Assembly: GCF_019351405.1 (NCBI RefSeq)
Contig: NZ_JAHWZX010000003.1
Coordinates: 124,001 to 188,000 of the forward strand
Direction: 5' to 3'
Origin: Stakelama flava
GTDB taxonomy: Bacteria; Pseudomonadota; Alphaproteobacteria; Sphingomonadales; Sphingomonadaceae
Length of the DNA: 64,000 bases
Below, piece by piece: positions 16,442 to 24,411 of the stretch. Numbering within the stretch: the first letter of the stretch is position 1; each line of letters starts with the position of its first letter. The translations under genes and the position numbers were made by a program. The notes beneath the pieces were generated by a model, which ran no database searches, was not told the origin of the DNA, and worked only from the letters and a program-made list of their open reading frames with translations.

Positions 16442-17604
16442 CACTGGAAATCGTCACGATCCGTATCGGCGTTGAATCGGATATTCCGCGCGTCCGCCAG
16501 GTTGCGGACCTGATCGCCCGCTCGCTGGGACGCGACCGGTTCGCCCACACCCGCCTGGTGACCGCGGTTCTGGAAATCGCCCGCAACGCTTTGCAATATG
16601 CAGGGGGCGGGCAGGCCAAATTCTCGGTCGCACAGGAGCGGGGAAAAGCGATCCTGACCGTTCGGATCATCGATCAGGGCGCCGGCATTGACGACAGGGA
16701 CGCTGCCCGCGATTCGCGCCGCGACCGGGGCATGGCGAGCGGCGGTCTGGGCCTGGGGCTGAGCGGGGTGAAGCGTCTTGCCGACCGGTTCGACATTACC
16801 TCTTCGCAGGAGGGAACGCGCGTCGATCTGGGGTTTTTCGTGCCTGTCGACCCCGATACGCTTGCCGATCATGTCGCGAAAATCGACAGGGAACTCGTCG
16901 CGCTCAGCGCGGTCGATCCGGTCGCCGAACTGGCCCGGCAGAACCGCGAACTGGCCGAAGCGATGGCCGAGCGCGAATTGCTGATCGACGAAATTCACCA
17001 CCGGACGGGAAACAATCTCGCGCTGATCGCCAGCTTCATCCAGATGAGCAGCCGCACCGCGCAGCTTCCCGAAACGAAACAGGCGATGGCCGAACTGGAA
17101 GCGCGCGTACATGCCGTCGCGCGCGTTCATCAGGAATTGCAGCGTTCGCATCGCGCCGATCGCGTCGACCTGATCCCCTTGCTCGAAAATGTCGCGCGGC
17201 ATGCCAAGGATGCGTTCAGCACCGATGCGCGCAACATCGCCATCGATGTCGATGGCGCGCCTGCGATGGTGGCGAGCAACACCGCGATCGATCTTGGCCT
17301 GATCACCGGCGAACTGATCACCAATTCGTTCAAGCATGCGTTCAGGGACCGGCGCGAGGGGAAGATCACCATCCGGTTCGCGCAAATCGACGAACGGGAC
17401 CGAACCTCCGGGTGGCGACTGACCGTAGGGGACGACGGCGCGGGCTTTACCGGCGCGGAGCGGCCGGAGCGTCCCGAATCGCTGGGCTGGCGCATGATCC
17501 GGGCGATGAGCGCGCGCCATGGCGGTACGATCGCCACCGATGGTTCGGCGGGATTCGTCACCACGTTGACGTTCCCGCCCGAATTGGTGGTCGCCGGCGA
17601 CTGA
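16438..17604 (+). CDS. RsbT-like ATPase fused to a HisKA_2 histidine kinase
   Basis: A 388-residue protein with two GHKL modules. Residues 1-135 resemble RsbT (VTAVLEIARNALQYAGGG, IDQGAGIDD, GLGLGLSGVKRLADRFD). After a coiled stretch (LARQNRELAEAMAERELL) comes a HisKA_2 dimerisation domain with the phospho-acceptor in LIDEIHHRTGNNLALIAS, then a kinase ATPase with ELITNSFKHAF and GDDGAGF. There is no membrane helix, so it is a cytosolic kinase. HisKA_2/HWE kinases feed the PhyR general stress pathway in many alphaproteobacteria; a link here is inference. The start is a TTG overlapping the previous stop by 4 nt; no better start exists without cutting the first domain. Confidence 0.85.
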   Translation: MTLEIVTIRIGVESDIPRVRQVADLIARSLGRDRFAHTRLVTAVLEIARNALQYAGGGQAKFSVAQERGKAILTVRIIDQGAGIDDRDAARDSRRDRGMASGGLGLGLSGVKRLADRFDITSSQEGTRVDLGFFVPVDPDTLADHVAKIDRELVALSAVDPVAELARQNRELAEAMAERELLIDEIHHRTGNNLALIASFIQMSSRTAQLPETKQAMAELEARVHAVARVHQELQRSHRADRVDLIPLLENVARHAKDAFSTDARNIAIDVDGAPAMVASNTAIDLGLITGELITNSFKHAFRDRREGKITIRFAQIDERDRTSGWRLTVGDDGAGFTGAERPERPESLGWRMIRAMSARHGGTIATDGSAGFVTTLTFPPELVVAGD

Positions 17605-17642
17605 TCGGGATCCATGGGGCGATACGTCGCTCGCCGCCAAAC

Positions 17643-17659
17643 CGCCGACCGGTTCGGCG
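17643..17659. terminator. Short hairpin between convergent genes
   Basis: CGCCGA (17643-17648) and TCGGCG (17654-17659) are perfect complements around a 5-nt loop. It lies in the 70-bp gap where the stressosome cassette and the MarR-type gene converge. No T-run follows, so it is only a candidate terminator. Confidence 0.3.
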
Positions 17660-17674
17660 CGATGCCGGTATGCG

Positions 17675-18643
17675 TCAGGCGCGGCCCGGCGTTGTGGGGC
17701 CGAGCGCCGCGAAATAGTCGCGCATCGCCCGGCTGGCCTTCGGCGTCAGCGCGATGAAGACGCGCCGACGATCGAGCGGATCGGCTTCGCGGCGCAGCAG
17801 CCCCGCCTCGGTCAGGTTCGTGATCCAGCGCAGCGCGGTGGTCGGCGGCACGGCGGCGGCGATGCACAGGCTGGACACCGATACCTGATTTGCGTCGAGT
17901 TCGGCGGCGAACAGGTCGAGCAGCATGTCCCATGCCGGATCGGCGAACAGTCCGTTGACGAAAAACCGGTCGCGCAACCGTCGCGTGCGAATGACGTCGC
18001 GCACCCGCGCTGCATCGACTTCGGGTTCGTGCGTCGGTTTTTGCAGCGGTGGCGCGTCATAGGCGGTGCTGCGATCGCCCACCGCGCCGTTGTTGCCGCC
18101 CGAATCGTTGCGCGTCAGCCGCGAAAGCGTTTCGGCGATCCGCGCCACTTCCTGATTGAGTCGGGCGAGTCGCTGGCTTTCCGAATCGCGCGCGGCGTCG
18201 TGAAATGCCATTGGCATGCGGCGTCCGGCAACCGCCAGCGCGGATACCTGTTCGGCGAGCGAGGGGTCGCACAGCAGATGCGCGCCATGGCCGAACAGGC
18301 GGGCGGCGATGATGTCGATCTGATCGGGCGTGAACACGGCAACGATCTGCGCGCCCGTTTCCTCGGCACAGCGGACCGCCGCGTCCAGCGTAGGTTCCAG
18401 CGCCCCGTGGGCGACCTCCTGCGCGTCGATCAGGATGACATCGAGCGTCGCCTGACGCGCCAGCCTTTCCTCCGCATCGGTGAAAGCAAGCATTGCACTT
18501 ATCCGCGCGCCTGCCAGCGTCGCAGCCTCACGCGCGCGCCGTTCGGCCGCGCCGCAGCCGCACACCGCCACGACAGCGGCGGAAATCCGTCGTCCCTCAT
18601 CCCCTTCGAAACTCGCGCCCGGCATGCCGTACTCCAGGTTCAT
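17675..18643 (-). CDS. MarR-type winged-helix regulator with N-terminal receiver-like domain
   Basis: DNA-binding regulator of 322 residues. Residues 15-135 read like an alternating beta/alpha receiver or Rossmann fold (LDVILIDAQEV, GAQIVAVFTPDQID) but lack the acidic pair and lysine of a working phospho-receiver. A coiled stretch follows (ESQRLARLNQEVARIAETLS). From residue 215 to the end there is a winged helix: DMLLDLFAAELDANQVSVSS, TTALRWITNLTEAGLLRRE and a wing DPLDRRRVFIALTPK, typical of MarR. It converges on the stressosome cassette. The ligand or signal is unknown. Confidence 0.8.
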   Translation of the reverse strand: MNLEYGMPGASFEGDEGRRISAAVVAVCGCGAAERRAREAATLAGARISAMLAFTDAEERLARQATLDVILIDAQEVAHGALEPTLDAAVRCAEETGAQIVAVFTPDQIDIIAARLFGHGAHLLCDPSLAEQVSALAVAGRRMPMAFHDAARDSESQRLARLNQEVARIAETLSRLTRNDSGGNNGAVGDRSTAYDAPPLQKPTHEPEVDAARVRDVIRTRRLRDRFFVNGLFADPAWDMLLDLFAAELDANQVSVSSLCIAAAVPPTTALRWITNLTEAGLLRREADPLDRRRVFIALTPKASRAMRDYFAALGPTTPGRA

Positions 18644-18713
18644 TTCCCGCTTCCTGTTGCCTGATTAATCCATTCCGGGGCAGTCAATTCGTATCCGATC
18701 CGGACCATTCCGG

Positions 18714-19613
18714 TCATCGCCATATTTCCTCCAGCGCTTCTTCGCTGTCGGGCGCCAGTTGCAGCGCGGCACTGGCCAGCCCGCATGCCGAAAGCGCGAC
18801 CCAGAACGTGCCGGTGATTCCGCTGGCGATCCAGCCGAGGATCATAAACACGGTGATGCCGTTCGCCTGACGCGCGAGCTGCTGCTCTCCCAACTGGCGC
18901 AGTCGGTCGGGGTCGAACAGGCCGCCCATCGCCCCCATGCCGCCGCCGGTGATCAGGCTAACCATCACCGCTGCGATCATATAGATCAGGAATACGACGA
19001 TGAAGGCGCCCAGCATTGCCCAGAAATGGCCTCGCGACAGGCGCCATGCATCCCCGATGACGATCTTGCGGCGAAGCACCGTCAGCGGCATGGCGAGTGC
19101 GAAGCGGACCGACAGGAAAATCCACAGCGCGAAAAAGCCGAGCCCGAGCAGCCCGAAAAGCGCGATGCTGCCTGGGCCGGGCGTCCCGCTTCCTCGTCCG
19201 GGACCGAAGGCCATGCCGACGCCCGCCACCATTGCGATGATCATGCCGAGCACCGCAAAGACGATCACGAACAACAGGCCGAGCGCGAACACCCGCAATT
19301 CGTCCATCCCCAGACGCAGATACGCGGCCCTCGAATCCGCGGGCCGCAGGATCGCGCGGAATGCCGCATTGTTCAGGATCAGCAGCGCCAGCATCAGCAG
19401 CGGGTAAAACAGCGCCATTCCGCCAAGCCGGGCGAAAACCGCCTCCGGCGCGGCACCGGTCTCCTGCGCGGTCATCAGACCCTGCAGATCGGGCATGAAC
19501 AACAGGCCCATCGCCACCGTGACCACGATATAGACCGCCGCCCAGACGGCGAACGCGCCCGGACGTTCGCGGATGACGCGAAAGCCCGCGCCGATAACGG
19601 CACCCATGTCCAT
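18714..19613 (-). CDS. Polytopic membrane protein of unknown function
   Basis: A 299-residue protein with about six hydrophobic helices (for example AVWAAVYIVVTVAMGLLFM, LLFVIVFAVLGMIIAMVAG, AMLGAFIVVFLIYMIAAVMV and ITVFMILGWIASGI). The cytoplasmic segment RRKIVIGDAWRLSRGHFW resembles the repeated unit of glycerophosphodiesterase-type membrane domains, and the overall pattern is that of a sphingomonad YciC-like membrane protein; I cannot name a function. ATG 19611-19613 follows GGGGGAAATC. The ATG further upstream would add a non-conserved tail. Confidence 0.8.
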   Translation of the reverse strand: MDMGAVIGAGFRVIRERPGAFAVWAAVYIVVTVAMGLLFMPDLQGLMTAQETGAAPEAVFARLGGMALFYPLLMLALLILNNAAFRAILRPADSRAAYLRLGMDELRVFALGLLFVIVFAVLGMIIAMVAGVGMAFGPGRGSGTPGPGSIALFGLLGLGFFALWIFLSVRFALAMPLTVLRRKIVIGDAWRLSRGHFWAMLGAFIVVFLIYMIAAVMVSLITGGGMGAMGGLFDPDRLRQLGEQQLARQANGITVFMILGWIASGITGTFWVALSACGLASAALQLAPDSEEALEEIWR

Positions 19614-19696
19614 ATGATTTCCCCCAATCTTACGGGGTGGAAGCTGCCATGGCGCGGCTGCCATTACCAGCCCCGCAGGGAGTGGGCGATGCTATG

Positions 19697-21109
19697 TCAG
19701 TCGATCGCCTTGACGATGTCCTCTACCATCTTCTTGGCATCGGCGAGCAGCATCATGGTGTTGTCGGCATAGAATAGTTCGTTGTCTACCCCGGCATAGC
19801 CTACCCCGCCCATCGACCGTTTGCAGAACAATACGGTTTTCGCCTTGCCGACATCCAGAATCGGCATGCCGTAAATGGGGGAGGACTTGTCGGTCTTTGC
19901 TGCCGGGTTGGTGACGTCGTTCGCGCCGATGACGAAGGCGACATCGGTCTGAGCGAACTCGCTGTTGATGTCTTCCAGCTCGAACACCTCGTCATACGGC
20001 ACGTTCGCTTCGGCAAGCAGCACGTTCATATGCCCCGGCATGCGCCCCGCGACCGGGTGGATGGCGTATTTTACGCGCACGCCCTCCGCCTTCAGCTTGT
20101 CGGCCATTTCCCGAAGCACATGCTGCGCCTGCGCGACCGCCATGCCATAGCCAGGGACGATAATGACCTGTTCGGCCTGGCTCATCAGGAATGCGGCATC
20201 CTCCGCCGATCCGCGCTTCCACGGTCGGTCGATCTTTTCGCCGCCCGCACCGCCGGCCGAATCCTCCGCGCCGAATCCCCCCGCGATCACCGAAAGGAAG
20301 CTGCGGTTCATCGCATTGCACATGATATAGGACAGGATCGCGCCCGATGAACCGACCAGCGCGCCGGTGATGATCATCGCCGTATTGTGCAGCGTGAAGC
20401 CCATCGCGGCCGCTGCCCAGCCCGAATAGCTGTTCAGCATCGACACGACGACCGGCATGTCCGCGCCGCCGATCGGGATGATGAGCAAAAAGCCGATCGC
20501 GAAGGAAAGGACGGTGATCGTCCAGAATATCCACGGCGCCTGATCCTGAGTGAAATACGCGACCAGCGCGATAATCGCGGCCAGCGTGCCGAGGTTGATG
20601 ACATGGCGTCCGGGCAGCATGATCGGCTTGCCCGACATATTGCCGTTCAGCTTGGCAAAGGCGATCACCGATCCCGAAAAGGTGATCGCGCCGATCGCGA
20701 TGCCCAGCCCCATCTCGATCCGGCTCACCGGGAAGATGATGCCCGCCTCTGCAATACCGAACGCCGCGGGGTTCAGATACGCCGCGCACCCCACCAGCAC
20801 CGCGGCAAGCCCGACCAGCGAATGGAACGCGGCGACAAGCTGCGGCATTGCGGTCATCGCGATACGCCGGGCAATGACGAAACCGACCCCCCCGCCGATG
20901 AGGATCGCAATCGCTATTTCGGGCAGGCTGGCGATTTCATGCGTCACCAGCGTCGTGATGATGGCCAGCCCCATGCCGATCATGCCGAAGCGGTTGCCCC
21001 GGCGGCTCGTCTCCGGGCTGGAAAGTCCGCGCAGCGCGAGGATGAAGCAGATGCCCGCGACCAGATAGGCCAGCGCCACCCATGGATTTACCGGTGCTGC
21101 CTCGTGCAT
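19697..21109 (-). CDS. pntB: NAD(P) transhydrogenase subunit beta
   Basis: Proton-pumping transhydrogenase subunit carrying membrane domain II and the NADP(H)-binding domain III. It transfers hydride from NADH to NADP+ using the proton gradient. The 470 residues begin with about nine membrane helices. Domain III includes the VIIVPGYGMAVAQAQH nucleotide loop, YAIHPVAGRMPGHMNVLLAEA, VIGANDVTNPAA and a C-terminal FCKRSMGGVGYAGVDN loop. It is the last gene of coxIV-pntA1-pntA2-pntB, separated from pntA2 by a palindromic repeat. Confidence 0.95.
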   Translation of the reverse strand: MHEAAPVNPWVALAYLVAGICFILALRGLSSPETSRRGNRFGMIGMGLAIITTLVTHEIASLPEIAIAILIGGGVGFVIARRIAMTAMPQLVAAFHSLVGLAAVLVGCAAYLNPAAFGIAEAGIIFPVSRIEMGLGIAIGAITFSGSVIAFAKLNGNMSGKPIMLPGRHVINLGTLAAIIALVAYFTQDQAPWIFWTITVLSFAIGFLLIIPIGGADMPVVVSMLNSYSGWAAAAMGFTLHNTAMIITGALVGSSGAILSYIMCNAMNRSFLSVIAGGFGAEDSAGGAGGEKIDRPWKRGSAEDAAFLMSQAEQVIIVPGYGMAVAQAQHVLREMADKLKAEGVRVKYAIHPVAGRMPGHMNVLLAEANVPYDEVFELEDINSEFAQTDVAFVIGANDVTNPAAKTDKSSPIYGMPILDVGKAKTVLFCKRSMGGVGYAGVDNELFYADNTMMLLADAKKMVEDIVKAID

Positions 21110-21130
21110 CTGCTATCCTTCCCCCGCTAT

Positions 21131-21212
21131 CGTCATCGCGAGCGAAGCGAAGCAATCCAGCGACGCGGCCCGCAACATGGATTGCTTCGTCGCTGCGCTC
21201 CTCGCAATGACG
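21131..21212. repeat. REP/ERIC-like palindromic element
   Basis: The left arm starts CGTCATCGCGAGCGAAGC (21131 on) and contains GAAGCAATCCA. The right arm contains TGGATTGCTTCG and ends CTCGCAATGACG (to 21212). The arms are imperfect reverse complements over about 30 nt with a central spacer. The outer CGTCAT..GCGAG and GAAGCAATCCA words are a dispersed repeat type I recognise from alphaproteobacterial genomes. It sits inside the transhydrogenase transcript between pntA2 and pntB, where a stable hairpin could affect mRNA decay and relative expression. Confidence 0.7.
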
Positions 21213-21222
21213 GCAACCTCCA

Positions 21223-21522
21223 TCATTTCTTCGCCGCTGCCGGGCGTTCCTTCTTCTTGTACATCGCCAGCATCCGCTCGGTAACGGCAAAGCCGCCGAA
21301 GATGTTGATGCTCGCCAGCACCACGGCGGCAAGGCCGAGCCATTTTGCGGTCGCTTCTCCTGCGGCGGCGCTTGCGATCAGCGCACCGACGATGATGACG
21401 CTCGATATCGCATTGGTCACCGCCATCAGCGGCGTGTGCAGCGCGGGCGTGACCGACCAGACGACATAATAGCCGATGAAACAGGCCAGCACGAAAACCG
21501 ACAGGATGCTGATAAAGTCCAT
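21223..21522 (-). CDS. pntA2: NAD(P) transhydrogenase subunit alpha part 2
   Basis: Membrane portion (99 residues) of the split alpha subunit. It has three helices, starting MDFISILSVFVLACFIGYY and ending with a Lys-rich tail, plus the TPALHTPLMAVTNAISSVI segment that takes part in the proton channel. In Escherichia coli this part is fused to the NAD-binding domain; the split arrangement is normal in alphaproteobacteria. It lies 13 nt after pntA1. Confidence 0.93.
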   Translation of the reverse strand: MDFISILSVFVLACFIGYYVVWSVTPALHTPLMAVTNAISSVIIVGALIASAAAGEATAKWLGLAAVVLASINIFGGFAVTERMLAMYKKKERPAAAKK

Positions 21523-21535
21523 CGTGCGTCTTCCC

Positions 21536-22663
21536 CTATCCGGCTGCGAGCAGCCTTTCGTTCACCACCTTGCCGTCTTTCGTCACGCGCACCGCATCGC
21601 CAATTTCCGTGTCCAGCACCGGTTTGCCGGCGTCCTTGTCCCAGAAGGCGGAAAGGAAATTGAACAGGTTGCGCGCGAAAAGCGCGGAAGTGTCGGCGGC
21701 CAGACGACTCGGCACGTTGCGATGCCCCATGATCTTCACGCCGTGGACGGTCACGATCTCTCCGGGCACCGCGCCTTCGACATTGCCGCCCTGTTCGACG
21801 GCCAGATCGACGATGATGCCGCCCGGGCGCATCGTCGCGATCTGCGCATCTGATATCAGGCGCGGCGCGGGTTTGCCGGGGATCAACGCGGTGGTGATGA
21901 CAATGTCCTGTTTGGCGATGTGGCTGGAGACGAGTTCGGCCTGCGCCTTTTTATATTCGTCGGACATTTCGGTGGCATAGCCGCCGGTGCCCTCACCCTC
22001 GATGCCCTTCACGTCTTCAACGAAGATCGGCTTCGCGCCCAGCGACTGTATCTGCTCTTTGGTCGCGGCGCGGACATCGGTGGCCGAAACCTGCGCGCCC
22101 AGTCGCCGCGCGGTCGCGATCGCCTGAAGCCCGGCCACGCCGACGCCCATTATGAAGACGCGCGCAGCCGACACGGTGCCCGCGGCGGTCATCATCATCG
22201 GAAAAGCGCGGCCATATTCCGCCGCGGCGTCAATCACCGCCTTGTACCCCGACAGGTTCGACTGGCTCGACAAAATGTCCATCGATTGCGCGCGCGTGAT
22301 GCGCGGCATGAATTCCATCGCCAGCGCCTCGATCCCCATTTCAGCATAGCGATCCATGCGCGCGCGCTCGCCAAAGGGGTTCAGCCCGGCGACAAGCCAT
22401 GACCCCGGTTCGATGCCGTTCAGGCTGTCGGGGTCCGGCCCCTGTACGGCCAGCACGATTCCCGCACCGGCAAGGACATCGGCGCGCGAGCCGACATTCG
22501 CGCCCGCATCGCGATACGCCGCATCGGAACAGCATGCCGCCTCGCCCGCGCTTTGCTCGACCGCGACATCGGCGCCCAGCGCAACGAATTTCTTCACGGT
22601 TTCGGGGGTTGCGGCGACGCGGCGTTCGCCCGCCGCCTGCTCTTTCAGGACGGCGATCTTCAT
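21536..22663 (-). CDS. pntA1: NAD(P) transhydrogenase subunit alpha part 1
   Basis: NAD(H)-binding domain I of the transhydrogenase, 375 residues, soluble. It begins MKIAVLKEQAAGERRVAATP, the alanine dehydrogenase/PntA start. Further motifs are the MMTAAGTVSAARVFIMGVGVAG nucleotide fold around residues 155-180, TTALIPGKPAPRLI and GHRNVPSRLAAD near the end. It forms an operon with pntA2 and pntB; the tiny subunit IV gene stops 1 nt before its ATG. Confidence 0.95.
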   Translation of the reverse strand: MKIAVLKEQAAGERRVAATPETVKKFVALGADVAVEQSAGEAACCSDAAYRDAGANVGSRADVLAGAGIVLAVQGPDPDSLNGIEPGSWLVAGLNPFGERARMDRYAEMGIEALAMEFMPRITRAQSMDILSSQSNLSGYKAVIDAAAEYGRAFPMMMTAAGTVSAARVFIMGVGVAGLQAIATARRLGAQVSATDVRAATKEQIQSLGAKPIFVEDVKGIEGEGTGGYATEMSDEYKKAQAELVSSHIAKQDIVITTALIPGKPAPRLISDAQIATMRPGGIIVDLAVEQGGNVEGAVPGEIVTVHGVKIMGHRNVPSRLAADTSALFARNLFNFLSAFWDKDAGKPVLDTEIGDAVRVTKDGKVVNERLLAAG

Positions 22664-22664
22664 A

Positions 22665-22787
22665 TCAGGAGATCATCCACACGACCGCGACGACGATAAT
22701 CACCACCGCCAGCAGGCCCCATCTGAACAGCTTCGTGAAGACATTATATGTCCCCATATGCGCTTTCATGTCGCTGCTGTCGGTCAT
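22665..22787 (-). CDS. aa3-type cytochrome c oxidase subunit IV (40 residues)
   Basis: A very short gene read directly from the complementary strand: ATG at 22785-22787, stop at 22665-22667. The product starts MTDSSDMKAHMGTYNVF and continues into a single membrane helix (LLAVVIIVVAVVWMI). The polar start with HMGTYNVF plus one helix is the pattern of the bacterial aa3-type oxidase subunit IV family, often found beside pntA in sphingomonads. It is separated from pntA1 by one base, so it should be co-transcribed. Its real partner (oxidase or another membrane complex) is an inference from the family. Confidence 0.8.
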   Translation of the reverse strand: MTDSSDMKAHMGTYNVFTKLFRWGLLAVVIIVVAVVWMIS

Positions 22788-22936
22788 GGCGAAGACATCC
22801 CCCGATCCTGTTTTTACAAATACTAGCCGCCTGCCGCGCCACGCTCAAGCATGATCGCGGATAGGGGCTTTAAGCGCGCCTTTACCCATTACCGCTAAAG
22901 CACTGACCTGATTTGGGACAGCCAGGGACTTGCGGG

Positions 22937-24364
22937 ATGACGCGAAACGGCCAGCGCCTGTTGATGCTGATCGACGACGAACCGGCGCAGCGCCGTCTGG
23001 TCGCGGCGATCGCGGCACGGCGACAATGGCGCACGGTGCATGCGGGCGACGCCGAAACCGCCTTGGCGACGCTGGGCACCAATGACGGCATGGCGCTCGA
23101 CGCCATCGTCATCGATCACTGGGCGCCTGATTCGGACGCCGCCGCGCTGATCGGTGAGCTTCGCTGCAACCGGCCCCGGCTTCCCATCCTGATGCTGACC
23201 GCCAACAGTTCGGTCGCCGCCGCGGTCAGTGCGATGCGCGCGGGTGCGACCGATTTTCTTGTCAAGCCGCTTGCCCCCGAACGCCTGCTCGCCGCGCTGG
23301 AAGCCGCAGTGGGTGAGGAGGGCAAGGGCGAACTTCGCCCATTGAGCGAAAAGATGTCGCAACCGCTTGGCTTTGACGAAGTGGTCGGATCGGCACCCAA
23401 ATTCCGCGCCGCGCTGGCGATCGCGGCAAAGGCGGCGCGCGCGCGCGTCCCTGTCCTGATCGAAGGCGAAAGCGGGGTGGGCAAGGAAGTGCTCGCCGAG
23501 GCCATTCACGCCGCCTCGCCACGACACGCCAAGCCGATGGTCCGCGTCAATTGCGGTGCGATCCCCGCCAACCTCGTCGAATCGGAATTGTTCGGCCACG
23601 AAAAAGGTGCCTTTACCGGCGCTTTCGAACGCAAGGTCGGTCGTTTCCGCGAAGCGGACGGCGGCACGCTGTTCCTCGACGAAGTCGACGAAATGCCGCT
23701 CGATGCGCAGGTGAAGCTGTTGCGCGTCCTGCAATCGGGTGAAATCCATCCGCTGGGCGCACGCCATTTTCATGGCGTCGATGTCCGCGTGATCGCGGCG
23801 ACCAACAAGCGGCTGACCGACGAGATAGAGGCGGGGCGGTTTCGCGAGGATCTGTATTACCGGCTGAACGTGGTGCAGGTCGCGGTGCCGCCGCTGCGCG
23901 ACCGGACGGGCGATGTCGCGCCGCTGGCCCGCCACCTTCTGGCGCGGATCGCACGGCAGCCGGGGCTGCGCCCGCTTGGCATCACCGAAGAGGCGCTGTC
24001 GCTGCTCGGCGGCTATGACTGGCCCGGCAATGTCCGCCAGTTGCACAACGCGCTGTTTCGCGCCTCGGTACTTTGTGAGGGCGATGCGCTGACCCGGTCC
24101 GATTTTCCGCAGATCGCCGAACTCGCCAGCCGGGGCGGCAAAAGCACGGCCCCGCCGCCGCCGTCCACCGGGCATGCCGGGGTCACGCTGTTCCATGCCG
24201 ACGGCAATCTGCGCGCGCTTGCCGATATTGAAGCCGACGTCATCCGGCTGGCGATCGGGCATTATCGCGGCCGCATGACGGAGGTCGCCCGACGGTTGGG
24301 GATCGGCCGTTCGACCCTGTACCGCAAGCTGAGCGAACTGGGCATCGATCAACACGCCGCATAA
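22937..24364 (+). CDS. Sigma-54-dependent response regulator (NtrC class)
   Basis: Transcription activator of 475 residues with three domains. Receiver, about 1-125: acidic pair in LIDDEPAQ, phospho-Asp in IVIDHWAP, Thr in LMLTAN, Lys in LVKPLAP. AAA+ domain, about 145-380: Walker A GESGVGKE, the sigma-54 contact GAFTGA, Walker B GGTLFLDEVDE, and the R-finger region GRFREDLYYRLNV. The C-terminus is a Fis-type helix-turn-helix (EVARRLGIGRSTLYRKLSELG). ATG 22937 removes a short non-conserved lead. No sensor kinase gene is adjacent, so it is an orphan regulator; target genes unknown. Confidence 0.92.
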   Translation: MTRNGQRLLMLIDDEPAQRRLVAAIAARRQWRTVHAGDAETALATLGTNDGMALDAIVIDHWAPDSDAAALIGELRCNRPRLPILMLTANSSVAAAVSAMRAGATDFLVKPLAPERLLAALEAAVGEEGKGELRPLSEKMSQPLGFDEVVGSAPKFRAALAIAAKAARARVPVLIEGESGVGKEVLAEAIHAASPRHAKPMVRVNCGAIPANLVESELFGHEKGAFTGAFERKVGRFREADGGTLFLDEVDEMPLDAQVKLLRVLQSGEIHPLGARHFHGVDVRVIAATNKRLTDEIEAGRFREDLYYRLNVVQVAVPPLRDRTGDVAPLARHLLARIARQPGLRPLGITEEALSLLGGYDWPGNVRQLHNALFRASVLCEGDALTRSDFPQIAELASRGGKSTAPPPPSTGHAGVTLFHADGNLRALADIEADVIRLAIGHYRGRMTEVARRLGIGRSTLYRKLSELGIDQHAA

Positions 24365-24411
24365 CCCGTCGCCCCCATGGAACGCCTCGCTTTGCCGCGC
24401 TTTGAAGAGGC

